From NCBI RefSeq assembly GCF_018596315.1, contig NZ_JAHEAG010000009.1:1-64000 (forward strand): a stretch of DNA of 64,000 bases, given 5' to 3'. Below are positions 25,904-35,077 of this stretch, in pieces. This DNA is from Bradyrhizobium sp. SRL28. GTDB taxonomy: Bacteria > Pseudomonadota > Alphaproteobacteria > Rhizobiales > Xanthobacteraceae. Made by a program: the position numbers and the translations under genes. The notes below the pieces were generated by a model. It made no database searches. It was given only the letters and a program-made list of their open reading frames with translations, and was not told where the DNA came from. Position 1 is the stretch's first letter. Every line of letters starts with the position of its first letter.

Positions 25904-27544
25904 TCACCGCGTTGCGAAGCGCGACTCCAGTAGATCAAGCTCTCTGACCAACTTGCGAGAGGTCTCATCGGAGAGGCGGCGGGCGCGAGCAATACGGTAG
26001 ATTTCGGTTCGTTCGGCACGAAGCCCGGTCAGACGCAGCCTCCGCTCGATCTCATCGATCTTTCGCGCCAGGGATGCTTCTTTGCCGCTCGTAGAGCGAC
26101 CATTGATCCGCTGGCGATAAAGCTCCATGATACGTACCCCAGCATCGGTATATAGATCGGCGTCGCTGCGGCCTTCCCCCATGTGATGCTGCGCCTGCTC
26201 AATCGCCCGAATCGCCGCCTCCGCCGCGGCGATGCGTGCCAGATCCTCTTCTTCCTGTTGCGACGGCTCAGGTGGCAATTTGAGCCCTTTGAGGAGAAAC
26301 GGGAGGCTGAAACTTGCCGCGACCAGCGACACAATGATCACGCCAGCAGCGAGAAAGATTGCAAGGTCGCGCGCCGGAAACGCGGACCCATCGTTCATGG
26401 TCAGAGGCAGCGTTAGCACGCCGGCGAGCGTTATGGTCCCTCGAACGCCGGCGAGCGATGTCGCCGCGATGAGACGCCAGCTTGGTACGTATGAGTTTTG
26501 GCCCTTCAGCGCTGTCCGAAACAACGTGAAGCGCAATGACGTCCAGACCCATATGAATCTCAACACGGCAAGGGCGAGATTGATGGCAACCACATACACA
26601 ACGAGCCAGATCGCTTCGTGTTGTCCGGCCTCATGCACCACCTGCGCTGCACCGATGACGAACTGCGGAAGCTGCTCTCCAAGCAATACGAAGATGATGC
26701 CGCTGGCGGTAAACTGAACCAGGTCCCAAACCGCGCTGCGCCGAACTCGGGTGATGGGAAGCGCCTGGCCGCTCTGCTCGACGTAGCTCATGGTGATGCC
26801 AGCCGCGACGGCGGCGAGAATGCCGGAGCAATGCAGATGCTCGGACAAAAGGTAGGCACCAAACGGGATCAACAGGCTGATCAGGATCTGCGAGCCGGTC
26901 TCCTCGCCGAAATGCCGCGATACCCAGTTCTTCGCGGCGGACGCAATCCAGGTGACGCCTACACCTATGGCAACGCCGCCGATCGCAAGCCAAAGGAACG
27001 TGCCGACCGCGTCGAGGAGCGAGAACGTCCCCGTTAGTGCTGCGGCAATGGCGAAGCGCATGCACACGAGGCCCGAGGCATCATTGAGCAGCGACTCACC
27101 GTCAAGAATGTGCATCAATCGCTTGGGAATTGGCACGCGGGCAGCGATCGCGGAAACCGCGGTAGAATCGGTGGGTGAGACAATCGCGGCAAGCGCGAAG
27201 GCGACAGCCAGCGGCATCGCCGGGATCATCCAGTTGATGAAAGACCCGACACCAACGACCGTGAACACGACGAGGCCGAGCGCCAGCTCCAGGATTGTCG
27301 CTTTGTCGCGCAACAATCCCTCCTTCGGAATGCGCCAGCCATCCAAGAAGAGCAGAGGCGGCAGGAACAGAAGGAAGAAAATATCCGGCCTCAATTTGAC
27401 GCCGAAATTCGCGACCGAGGCAATGAATGCGCCGAGCGCTATCTGCACGAGCGGCGGCGGCAAAGCCACTGGAGACATGCATGCGAGCGTGCCGCTGACC
27501 ACGACGGCGAGCAGGAGAAACAAGGCAACAGCAATCGTCTCCAC
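25904..27544 (-). CDS. Na+/H+ antiporter, CPA1 family
   Basis: A 546-residue protein. About 12 helices occupy residues 1-420; LAAIVSPTDSTAVSAIAARV and ILDGESLLNDASGLV are the CPA1 signature, where the Asp of the second motif is the ion-binding residue. Residues 430-546 form a cytoplasmic tail with helical, charged segments (QQEEEDLARIAAAEAAIRAI). The protein exchanges Na+ (or K+) for protons at the inner membrane. No regulatory box of the 19-bp type is seen upstream. Confidence 0.88.
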   Translation of the reverse strand: METIAVALFLLLAVVVSGTLACMSPVALPPPLVQIALGAFIASVANFGVKLRPDIFFLLFLPPLLFLDGWRIPKEGLLRDKATILELALGLVVFTVVGVGSFINWMIPAMPLAVAFALAAIVSPTDSTAVSAIAARVPIPKRLMHILDGESLLNDASGLVCMRFAIAAALTGTFSLLDAVGTFLWLAIGGVAIGVGVTWIASAAKNWVSRHFGEETGSQILISLLIPFGAYLLSEHLHCSGILAAVAAGITMSYVEQSGQALPITRVRRSAVWDLVQFTASGIIFVLLGEQLPQFVIGAAQVVHEAGQHEAIWLVVYVVAINLALAVLRFIWVWTSLRFTLFRTALKGQNSYVPSWRLIAATSLAGVRGTITLAGVLTLPLTMNDGSAFPARDLAIFLAAGVIIVSLVAASFSLPFLLKGLKLPPEPSQQEEEDLARIAAAEAAIRAIEQAQHHMGEGRSDADLYTDAGVRIMELYRQRINGRSTSGKEASLARKIDEIERRLRLTGLRAERTEIYRIARARRLSDETSRKLVRELDLLESRFATR

Positions 27545-27730
27545 GGTCTACTCGCGATGATCGATGTGGTCAGAAGTTTGGCGCGTCGATTTCTCTTTTG
27601 CCCCTTGCGCTGAGAACCAAGCAAGTCGGACGAAACGGGCCGGGCTCGATCGCCGGCGCTTGGCCCCTGCCCGGCTCATTTTGACGGGACGAAGCACCGT
27701 GTGCCGTCCTCATCGAGACAGCCTACATAA

Positions 27731-28018
27731 CTAAACGGTACGGTCTCGTTTCGGATTTGCCGTCGATAGCTTTTGTATTTCGGGCTTAGGCGCAGCAACA
27801 ACGGGGCGGGCCAGCTCTCGCGAAAACGGCGTCACGTTGACCCGTGATGAGACGACTTCCGAATCCGGGCTCGGTCCAGCCTGGATCATGCCATCTCGGC
27901 GCAGCCAGAACTCCGAAAACGGAGAGGCGTCCGCACGCTCAAGTAAGGCCCGGAGCTTTGGATGCAGGCCCTCGCCACGCGATGCTGCAAAAACGCTGAA
28001 CTGATGGAACAAGGTCAT
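27731..28018 (-). CDS. 95-residue hypothetical protein
   Basis: Encodes MTLFHQFSVFAASRGEGLHP, then LRALLERADASPFSEFWLRR and a Pro/Val-rich tail. AGGAG lies nine bases before ATG 28018, which I chose over an upstream start. Codon usage looks coding. No domain or membrane segment recognised. Between it and 28564 I see no clear gene. Confidence 0.5.
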   Translation of the reverse strand: MTLFHQFSVFAASRGEGLHPKLRALLERADASPFSEFWLRRDGMIQAGPSPDSEVVSSRVNVTPFSRELARPVVAAPKPEIQKLSTANPKRDRTV

Positions 28019-28563
28019 TACCGGGGCTCCTGCGCTACTTCCGCAATTGATCAACGCCCGCCCGCCGTAGGCACACCCCTACAGCTGTGGCTCTCGGCTC
28101 CAGCGGGCACTGAGCGATCCTGTTTGGGGAGCTCTGGCACTTACCGGAATGAATTCGGGGGTTGCACAAGGCAGACAAGTGCAACACCTGAGAGATAGGG
28201 AAGAGATAGAGGCTCGGGCGCGCTTGACGAGTAAATACGAATTTATTCTGCCGTCTGATTTGCCAGAACTCGCGTGTCGCGCGATCGTCTCACATGCTTG
28301 CTCGATACCAAAGATCGCACCGCCGGACGGTTGCCCCATCGCATTCGCCGGCGCCAAGAACGAATCCAGACCGATATCGCCCTGGATTGGCGAACAAGAC
28401 GCCAACGAACCTGTCGGGTCCTGGGAGGCAATTTCTAGCCCCGACTTGATCTATTCCCATCTGCGGCTCAGCGATGATGAAGCACTCAGTGAACATAAAA
28501 CTTTTTTTAATCCATTTCCCAACGTCAGCTCTCATCTGTCTGATGACACCGAAGTTGGAGGCC

Positions 28564-28820
28564 ATGATGACAATCGCTCAGGCAATCTTACTTATGTCCA
28601 CGACTGCGCTGTCTGCGCTTGCCTTTTCAGTATCCGCAGAAACTGCCGGGCCCATTGTTCCCCGCGGGCACTACTGTTTGGCATATAACCTGGGCGGCAC
28701 TGATTGCAGCTTACGAGCTACAAACAGTGTCTGGAAACTACCGTGGCGTATGAAGCGCAGTGTTACGGCAAGACCGCTCGCGATGACGGAAATGATCGAA
28801 CCCGTATCCTCCGTTGGTAA
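28564..28820 (+). pseudogene. DUF3551 secreted protein, one base deleted
   Basis: A signal peptide (MMTIAQAILLMSTTALSALA) is followed by HYCLAYNLGGTDCS. After a missing base at about 28712 the sequence reads TSYKQCLETTVAYEAQCYGK and ends RTRILRW. The Y-C-x(n)-G-DCSF-SY-QC pattern is that of DUF3551, small secreted proteins abundant in Bradyrhizobium. GGAG precedes the start. A weak version of the 19-bp box lies about 50 bp upstream. Confidence 0.6.
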
Positions 28821-29039
28821 CGGTCTTGAGGTAGCCAGTCAGGCGCCGTTCGAAACGACGCCGGCAAGGTCGTTGGCGGAAAGCAAACGTACGCGCCTGC
28901 GCTAAGCGCGAAGCGTTCGGCGCGCCTGGATCATTGTGCTTCCATGACTTCATGCCAAGGTACAAGGACCACGCGACGGCGCTGATTGCGGAACCGCAAC
29001 TCGGCGGCCTGACGATGTGCTTGGTCGACGATCGGATCG

Positions 29040-29220
29040 TCAGTTCTCCGCTCCCTGGCCCACCCTCACGGCGCGCAATCCCTCCAAGTATCGCATTGGA
29101 TGCGGCTTCCCATGCGAAAAGTTCGTCGCCGATTACAACGGTCTTAAGCCGATGCGTGATACCGAGTCCGGAGAGCAGCATTTCAGCATACAGACGAGAA
29201 GCGTTCGAAACTGCGATCAT
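29040..29220 (-). pseudogene. HAD-like hydrolase fragment, truncated and frameshifted
   Basis: The first frame reads SNASRLYAEMLLSGLGI then HRLKTVVIGDEL; the next frame reads SHGKPHPMRYLEGLRAV. These match motifs II (S/N) and III (GKPHP) of haloacid-dehalogenase hydrolases. Motif I (DxDGT) and motif IV are absent, so both ends of the gene are gone. Confidence 0.5.
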
Positions 29221-29250
29221 AGGGATATTCGTCTGATTTACGCGCAAGTT

Positions 29251-31080
29251 TTAGAGATTGGAAATCTGCAAAAGCCTGCGGTCGCCTATCCAGGTTCTGG
29301 CAAGGTCAGCCTCGGCCTTGCGCGCCGCGGCGATGTTGCCGCGTGACTTATGCAGTTCCGCCAGCCCGTAGTACGACCAGCCGTTGGATGGCGCTCGACT
29401 GAGCGCACGCTGGAACTGTCGCTCGGCCTCATCGTAGCGGCCAGCCTGCAGCAGGGCAGCGGCAAGAGACTGCCTAATCGGATAGTACCAGTATGGTGGC
29501 TCGGTGTAGGGCAGCGCGTCCTGTAACGCAGCCGCCCGCTCGAACCGCACGACTGCGGTGCGGTTGTCGCCTTTGGCCTGGGCCACGCGCGCCAGGATCA
29601 GTGTGCGCGCGATGCGGAGCACCTCCTGTGCCGGGACGCTTGAATCCTTCAGCAATTTGAAGTCCGCGGTGCGCTCAAGGGTCTCGATTGCATTGGCGGC
29701 CGCCGCCGAGCTCGCGAAGTTACGGCGCGCCGCCAGTGCTACGCCGCGCATGTAGAGCCACATCGCCTTGACATAAGGGATGGCGTCGCCGGGATCGGGC
29801 AATGCCAGGATGGTCTCGGGCGTGCTGAACTGCGCGTGCGCGAAATAAGGCGCCGCCTTGACTGGCTGTCTACCACGGGCAACCTCGTCGGGAATGAGAT
29901 CGCGCAGCTTCTCGGCGGCGGCGATCACGGTCTGGCCGTCGCCAGCCATCTGCGCCGACGCCATCACGAAGTGCACGTTATGCGGGTAATAGCCGAGCCG
30001 ATAGACCCCCATCGGCGCGTTGGTGTCGGCCAAGTATTTTTCATCGACCTTGACCGCAGCCTTGTTGTCTTCCAGCGCGTCGAGATAGCGGCCGACCCGA
30101 TAGTAGATGTGGCTCGGCATGTGCACGAGATGGCCGGCACCGGGGATCGCACCGCGTAGTCGGTCGGCATAGGGTTCGGCGCGCTTGGGCCGGTCCGACG
30201 CCTCGACGGCATGGATGTAGAAGTGAATTGCACCGGGATGATTCGGATTGCGAGCCAGCACGCGCTCCAATGTCGGCACGATCGGCACGCTCTGCGGCTT
30301 GGGTTCGCGGCCGCCCGGCTTCCAGTAGTCCCAGGGGCTGAGATCCATGACCGCCTCGGCATAGAGCGTAGCGATTTCGTCGTCATCGGGAAACTGCGTC
30401 GCCACCTTCGCCATTTCTGCCGCGTAGGCTGCATCAAACGTTGTGCGGGCGGCCTTCGGATCGCTGCCGTAGCGTGCCGCGAGAGCGCCGATTACCGCCT
30501 GCTCGCGTGGGCTGGATTTGCCGGCAAGCGCCTTGGCCTTCTGCGCGGCAGCGTAGGCGGGCGCGACCGCGTCCTCCGGCATCGGAAGATTGATATTGGG
30601 ACCGAGCACCAGCGCCTCGCCCCAGAAGCACATAGCGCAGTCGGGATCGAGCTTCTGCGCCATGCGGAACGCGCGCTGCGCCTCGTCGTGATTGAACGCA
30701 TAAGCGAGACGCAGGCCCTGATCGAAATAAGCCTGTGCGCGCTCGTTCGCGGTCGTGATTTTGTAAGTGATGGAGCCGAGGCCGGCCCACAGCGGCGGCT
30801 CGGTTTCCGCAAATGCTGGCGCGGAGCTGGCTGCGCTCATCTCGGCGCGTGGCACTTCTGTCTGCGTCAGGCGAAGCGTCATGTTCGGCGAGCCAGTTGC
30901 AGCCGGCGTGCTGCAAACCGAAAACTCCGCGCCGACGAATGGCGGCGATACGTCCATGGCGACTGCGCCACCCGCGAGGGTGATGATGTTTCCGGACAGC
31001 AACGTCACCAGTGCAGAGCCGCCGAGTGCCGCAGCTCCCGCGGAAGCCAGTAGCCTTTTCGATCGCGTGAATGTCGCCAT
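29251..31080 (-). CDS. Large secreted or membrane-anchored TPR protein
   Basis: A 609-residue protein. Residues 8-45 form a signal or anchor (LLASAGAAALGGSALVTLLS...). From about 105 on, helical TPR units appear, e.g. AQAYFDQGLRLAYAFNHDEA, AIHFYIHAVEASDRP and SNGWSYYGLAELHKSRGNIA. CAMCFWGEAL and HMPSHIYYRVGRY recur in a family often annotated simply as TPR proteins in Proteobacteria. It probably serves as a scaffold in the periplasm. TTAGGAGG precedes the ATG. Upstream 31081-31523 holds no gene I can support. Confidence 0.75.
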   Translation of the reverse strand: MATFTRSKRLLASAGAAALGGSALVTLLSGNIITLAGGAVAMDVSPPFVGAEFSVCSTPAATGSPNMTLRLTQTEVPRAEMSAASSAPAFAETEPPLWAGLGSITYKITTANERAQAYFDQGLRLAYAFNHDEAQRAFRMAQKLDPDCAMCFWGEALVLGPNINLPMPEDAVAPAYAAAQKAKALAGKSSPREQAVIGALAARYGSDPKAARTTFDAAYAAEMAKVATQFPDDDEIATLYAEAVMDLSPWDYWKPGGREPKPQSVPIVPTLERVLARNPNHPGAIHFYIHAVEASDRPKRAEPYADRLRGAIPGAGHLVHMPSHIYYRVGRYLDALEDNKAAVKVDEKYLADTNAPMGVYRLGYYPHNVHFVMASAQMAGDGQTVIAAAEKLRDLIPDEVARGRQPVKAAPYFAHAQFSTPETILALPDPGDAIPYVKAMWLYMRGVALAARRNFASSAAAANAIETLERTADFKLLKDSSVPAQEVLRIARTLILARVAQAKGDNRTAVVRFERAAALQDALPYTEPPYWYYPIRQSLAAALLQAGRYDEAERQFQRALSRAPSNGWSYYGLAELHKSRGNIAAARKAEADLARTWIGDRRLLQISNL

Positions 31081-31523
31081 GTCGTCCTCCTAATCGGCCA
31101 GAGAAAAAATCTGCCGAATCTGAGATCCAACGGGTCGCACTGAGTCGGGATCCAAAGAAGACCCCCGAACGTGAATTTTGAGACTTTTCCTGCCTTTCTG
31201 CAAGACCATTGCAATGCTTGTACGCAGCCGACACTTAAGCGTCGGCGACAGGCTCCACGGGTGCCACGTGGGGCCGCCGGTGCTGTTCAATCTGCTTTGG
31301 TCGTTAGCAGACATCGGGCTCGTCCGCCTGATGTCCTCCTTCTCCCCAATTGATCGACTCCTGTACCGGGAGACGTGCCAGCCCATATCGCCGCGCCACG
31401 CCAAAGCTTAGCGGTAACCGCAGCAGCTTGCGAAGATGCCGCCCACCGACACGACAACGTTGCCAACACATCCTCCGGGTCAAACGGGCGGTAGCCAACA
31501 CGTAATCGTCCGTGAGCGCTAGA

Positions 31524-31804
31524 TTACAGGAACCATGGGTCCATAATACCCCAGTGACCCCACACATCGCGGTTCCTGTACCCGCTGGGTCCATGCAAAC
31601 CGTAGCCGCCGCCACCGAAGCCCTCGCTAATGCGATTGCCGCGAACACCATCACCCTTGCCAATATAGCGCGCGCCAGGCGTGATACTCGCATTGGCTTC
31701 CGCCGCGCGGTGCCGCGCGGCTGATGGCTCTCGCGAGCCATCGCGGGAGTTACGAGCAGGACTGCAGCGGACAGTGCAGCCGACAGAAGTTCAGGCTTAG
31801 CCAT
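31524..31804 (-). pseudogene. Small secreted Gly-rich protein, one base deleted
   Basis: Frame one gives a signal peptide (MAKPELLSAALSAAVLLVTP) and ARESHQPRGT. Frame two gives AEANASITPGARYIGKGDGV, EGFGGGGYGLHGPSGY and DVWGHWGIMDPWFL, ending TAA at 31524. One base is missing near 31710. The ITPGARYIG-GD-VRG and DVWGHWG blocks belong to a Bradyrhizobium secreted family. A 19-bp box lies 197 bp upstream. Confidence 0.6.
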
Positions 31805-32001
31805 CCAATTTCGCCAATTGATATGAACCGATGTTTTTGCAGCGGAACGTTTGGGCTGCCGTCGTTATTGACCGCACGGGCCTACCCCTCGCATCAGAGT
31901 CAAAACTACCTGATTGCAAACGCAGGGCGCTCCTTCTTCAGCAAGCCAGCGCCCGAACTCATGCCTCGCCAGGCGGATTCGAAGGGACGAGCAAATCGTC
32001 T

Positions 32002-32020
32002 CCACTAAAACTTTTTTTAG
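32002..32020 (-). promoter_or_regulatory. 19-bp box (gene 31524-31804)
   Basis: Minus strand reads CTAAAAAAAGTTTTAGTGG and faces the small secreted gene. It is back to back with the tandem boxes at 32063 that face rpoH. Confidence 0.5.
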
Positions 32021-32062
32021 GCGTGGCGAAAACGTGCACGCTCGTTCGGCGACGTTTCCCGA

Positions 32063-32102
32063 TTGAATTCGAATTTAGCGCCCCTAAACGCCAATTTAAT
32101 GG
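32063..32102 (+). promoter_or_regulatory. Tandem 19-bp boxes (rpoH)
   Basis: TTGAATTCGAATTTAGCGC at 32063 and CTAAACGCCAATTTAATGG at 32084, 21 bp start to start. The second ends 89 bp before the rpoH start. Confidence 0.6.
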
Positions 32103-32191
32103 CTCCGCCAGGGCCTGTGCATATCATTTGGTGGTCCGCTCGAGCTTCGAACGGCAGACAGTATCCAGCTTTTCACGACGGAGCGATCGAT

Positions 32192-33115
32192 ATGAGCGTT
32201 GAAGGACAATTCGCAGGCCTCACGGTTGCAGCCAAGCGTGAACCAGGGTTCGCCAGAGATGGAAGCGGCAAGAACTATCTCTACACCATCCGGCGCTTCG
32301 AGATGCTCGAAAGGGACCAGGAATACAACCTCGCCAAACGTTGGCGCCAGAACGGCGACCGCAATGCCGCGAACCAGCTTGTGACAAGTCATCTTCGTCT
32401 CGCCGCCAAAATCGCCATGGGCTACCGCGGCTATGGCCTGCCCATCTCGGAGATCATCTCCGAGGGCAACGTCGGCCTGATGCAGGCATTGAACCGTTTT
32501 GAGCCCGAAAAAGGTTTTCGCTTTGCCACATATGCGATGTGGTGGATCAGGGCTTCAATACAGGATTACATTCTGCGCTCGTGGTCACTTGTGAAAATCG
32601 GAACCACCACCAATCAGAAGAAGCTCTTTTTCAAGCTGCGCACGGCAAAAAGCAAGATCGCGGCATACGAAAGCGGCGACCTACATCCCGATCAGGTAAC
32701 CTCGATCGCGAAATGCCTCAATGTTACGGGCCAGGACGTTGTCGACATGAATCGACGCCTCGGCGGTGATGCCTCACTCAATGCACCAATTCATGAACAG
32801 GGCGAACCCACCGAATGGCAGGAACATCTGGTTGACCAGTCCCCCTCGCCGGAAGCTATCGTCGTCGAACAGGACGAGAAAGACCACCGACGCAGGGCGC
32901 TGGTCGCTGCAATCGCTCTACTGAACGACCGCGAGCGTCGTATCTTCGAGGCGCGCCATTTGACGGACGAAGCGCAGACGCTGGAGGACCTCGCGGTCAA
33001 ATTCAACGTGTCGCGTGAACGCGTCAGGCAAATCGAGGCGCGTGCGTTCGAGAAGGTGCGAAAAGCGGCAAAGAACCACGCTGCACTAGCGCCGGCGGCG
33101 ATGCAGGAGCCTTGA
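32192..33115 (+). CDS. rpoH: RNA polymerase sigma factor, RpoH family (probably an extra copy)
   Basis: A 307-residue sigma-32-type factor. Region 2 has GLPISEIISEGNVGLMQALN and GFRFATYAMWWIRASIQDYI; the RpoH box is QKKLFFKLR; region 4.2 has DLAVKFNVSRERVRQIEARA. Sigma-32 factors direct transcription of heat-shock and other stress genes. GGAG lies eight bases before ATG 32192; an upstream frame extends to 32063 but crosses the tandem boxes. Bradyrhizobium has several rpoH genes; this one sits among accessory genes and not near typical rpoH neighbours, so I take it as a secondary copy. The tandem boxes suggest it is itself a target of the putative regulon. Confidence 0.85.
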   Translation: MSVEGQFAGLTVAAKREPGFARDGSGKNYLYTIRRFEMLERDQEYNLAKRWRQNGDRNAANQLVTSHLRLAAKIAMGYRGYGLPISEIISEGNVGLMQALNRFEPEKGFRFATYAMWWIRASIQDYILRSWSLVKIGTTTNQKKLFFKLRTAKSKIAAYESGDLHPDQVTSIAKCLNVTGQDVVDMNRRLGGDASLNAPIHEQGEPTEWQEHLVDQSPSPEAIVVEQDEKDHRRRALVAAIALLNDRERRIFEARHLTDEAQTLEDLAVKFNVSRERVRQIEARAFEKVRKAAKNHAALAPAAMQEP

Positions 33116-33243
33116 GGCGCCCGAACGGAGCTCGGATCTTGCAGATAGCGTTCACAGTTCGGGTTGTTGAGCCACAGATCAGAAAGCCTTCGCTTCACGC
33201 ACAACGTTTCAGGTGACGTGAACCGCGTTACATCTAGCTGTAC

Positions 33244-33375
33244 TCATGCGCTCGGCGGCGCCTTCTTAGCAGCCGGCGTATCATAATGCTCTCGATAATC
33301 GTCTTCCCTGCGAACCCAAGGATCATGACCACGGGCCTTCGTGGCGACCGAAGCTGTTGGGTACCTTTGCGAAAA
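33244..33375 (-). pseudogene. C-terminal remnant of small protein
   Basis: The frame reads QRYPTASVATKARGHDPWVR then REDDYREHYDTPAAKKAPPS and ends TGA at 33244. The GHDPW--R-DDYREHYDTPA block with high GC3 looks coding. The frame is closed by TAG at 33376-33378 and has no start. A weak 19-bp box at 33450 faces it. Confidence 0.4.
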
Positions 33376-33449
33376 CTACAATCGGTGGTTATGGATTCCG
33401 GCTCGCGAGCTTCGCTTCGCCTGGACGACGAGGCGGCCTTTGCTAGCTC

Positions 33450-33468
33450 CCATTAAACTATTTATTGC
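33450..33468 (-). promoter_or_regulatory. Weak 19-bp box (remnant 33244-33375)
   Basis: Minus strand reads GCAATAAATAGTTTAATGG; only the right half fits well. Confidence 0.3.
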
Positions 33469-33494
33469 ATAATCGGATCTAATCGTTGGCGGTC

Positions 33495-33754
33495 TCAACC
33501 AATCGGCGCAACGTGGTTTTCGCGAACCTGAAGCAGAACTGGCGTCGACTTGTAGGAAGGTGTTCCGGATTTCGCGTCGTAATGATCGAGCGCAACCAGC
33601 ACATTCGCCTCCGGATAATAGGCCGCGATTGAGCCCTGCGCGATATTGGACGCGACCTGTCAGGTTCGGCATAACACGCCCGTCCGCTTCCGATCCCCCA
33701 CCCGGCTGCAGCTCCATCGTAGCCGCCCACGCCCGCGACATCGTCTTCGCTCAT
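33495..33754 (-). pseudogene. FdhF/YdeP-type molybdopterin oxidoreductase: both ends joined, middle lost
   Basis: The start MSEDDVAGVGGYDGAAAGWG (GGAGAG upstream) is the typical N-terminus of FdhF/YdeP-family oxidoreductases, normally about 760 residues. After a short junk stretch another frame reads IAQGSIAAYYPEANVLVALD and HYDAKSGTPSYKSTPVLLQV, the typical C-terminus. So about 650-700 codons are deleted and the two ends fused out of frame. Known members are linked to acid resistance or formate-like oxidation. The remnant shows the ancestral operon once carried this enzyme here. Confidence 0.7.
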
Positions 33755-33856
33755 TGTGCTCTCCATAGTTGCGGCAATGTTTCGCTGAGGTGTTTCCCGA
33801 CCCGATTATCTTCATCAGGCAAAGTCCATGGACATCGGCAGGAAGCGCCAACGGTT

Positions 33857-33875
33857 CAAGTAAAATTACTTTTAG
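33857..33875 (-). promoter_or_regulatory. 19-bp box (FdhF remnant)
   Basis: Minus strand reads CTAAAAGTAATTTTACTTG and lies 102 bp before the FdhF/YdeP start at 33754. Confidence 0.4.
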
Positions 33876-33982
33876 TTGTCTGAGAACCGAAATGGCCGGG
33901 GTCAGCCCCTTCATCATTCGGTGAGGAGCAGATTCGGCTCACGGTCGAGGAGCCGTCTTGGGCGGCGATCGTATCAGAAAGA

Positions 33983-34001
33983 ATAAACGCAAATTTAGTT
34001 G
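33983..34001 (+). promoter_or_regulatory. 19-bp box (gene 34212)
   Basis: Reads ATAAACGCAAATTTAGTTG and faces the Ser/Thr-rich secreted gene, 210 bp from its preferred start. Confidence 0.45.
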
Positions 34002-34211
34002 AACAGGTTTGATGGTCCGGCCAATTACGATTGAAGCGTTTAGAGCCGACCAAAACGACGATCCTGCGGTCATTCAATCATTCCTTTGGAGCGACTCCAT
34101 GCTGCCCTTCTTCTTTCAACTCTGCCGCTGTCGATTCCGCCAATCGCGGTTGCTCGAATGGTCCGCGAGGCTGTCGTGATCGAAATCGCAGAAACTCGCT
34201 CCGAGTCGTCG

Positions 34212-35045
34212 ATGCGCTCTGGCCTCGGCGCCGCCGGATTCACACGGAGAATACGGTTAAGATTCTCGTTGAGTCTTGCGATGCTTCCGGCGCTCCTGAC
34301 TTCCACCGGGGCCATCGCGCAAGTTGGTGCAATGGTGACGACGCCGACCCTTGGTGCGACGTCGCCGCTTGGGGTGAGCCCAGGTACGTCAGTCGGACCG
34401 ACCGGAATCCCGCTCGGCTCCACTGAGATCACTTCTCCAGGACTCAGTCCCGCACCCACCGGCGTAACGGGCACAATCACCATTCCGAGTACAGCTAGCG
34501 GTACGGCATGTTCGACTGTGGGGACGTCGCCATCGTCAATGTTCGGGTCCACCGCGAGTTTCGATGGCGGCGGAATGGGGATGGGAACAGGATCACCCGC
34601 CACCGCAACAACGGCCGGCAGCGCAGCGATGACCGGCAGCCCGACAATGTCGGGAGCGTCAACTTCGTCGGGGATATCGAGCTCGTCAAGCATCCTGGGC
34701 ACGTCGGGAGTTTCGGCAACTTCAGGAACGATGGAAACGGCGGGAATGTCGGGAATGTGCGGCTCGGGCTCAAGCAGCGTGGTTTCATCATCCACTCCAA
34801 CCTCGACGGCGCCCACTGCGCCCGGCGGTGTCGCTCGAACCGGAATTCCGTTGGGCTCGACGGAGATTAGCAATCTTGGGGTCAGTGCCACACCAGCGGT
34901 GCCGACCCTAACCGTAGCGCCCACCGTGGGACCGAGTGCAGTGCTGCCGACAATCCCCACGGTTGCCCCTCCGCCCGCTGCTTCATCCACGGCAACAAAC
35001 CTGTTCCCGTGTCTGACCCCAGGGACGTCGGCCACTGGCTGCTAG
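34212..35045 (+). CDS. Secreted Ser/Thr/Gly/Pro-rich low-complexity protein
   Basis: A 277-residue product from ATG 34212 with a signal peptide after RRIRLR (FSLSLAMLPALLTSTGAIAQ). The mature part is almost all Ser, Thr, Gly, Ala, Pro and Met. TGIPLGSTEI occurs twice, about 150 residues apart, each followed by S-G/LGVSP/ATP, so the protein has an internal duplication. There are single cysteines near the middle and the C-terminus (FPCLTPG, TGC end). The frame is open back to TTG 34086, but a start there would place the signal peptide 60 residues in. It probably sits at the cell surface. It ends 32 bp before the RND adaptor gene. Confidence 0.6.
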   Translation: MRSGLGAAGFTRRIRLRFSLSLAMLPALLTSTGAIAQVGAMVTTPTLGATSPLGVSPGTSVGPTGIPLGSTEITSPGLSPAPTGVTGTITIPSTASGTACSTVGTSPSSMFGSTASFDGGGMGMGTGSPATATTAGSAAMTGSPTMSGASTSSGISSSSSILGTSGVSATSGTMETAGMSGMCGSGSSSVVSSSTPTSTAPTAPGGVARTGIPLGSTEISNLGVSATPAVPTLTVAPTVGPSAVLPTIPTVAPPPAASSTATNLFPCLTPGTSATGC

Positions 35046-35077
35046 ATAAGATCTTTCATCCTCGAGCGAGAACGACC

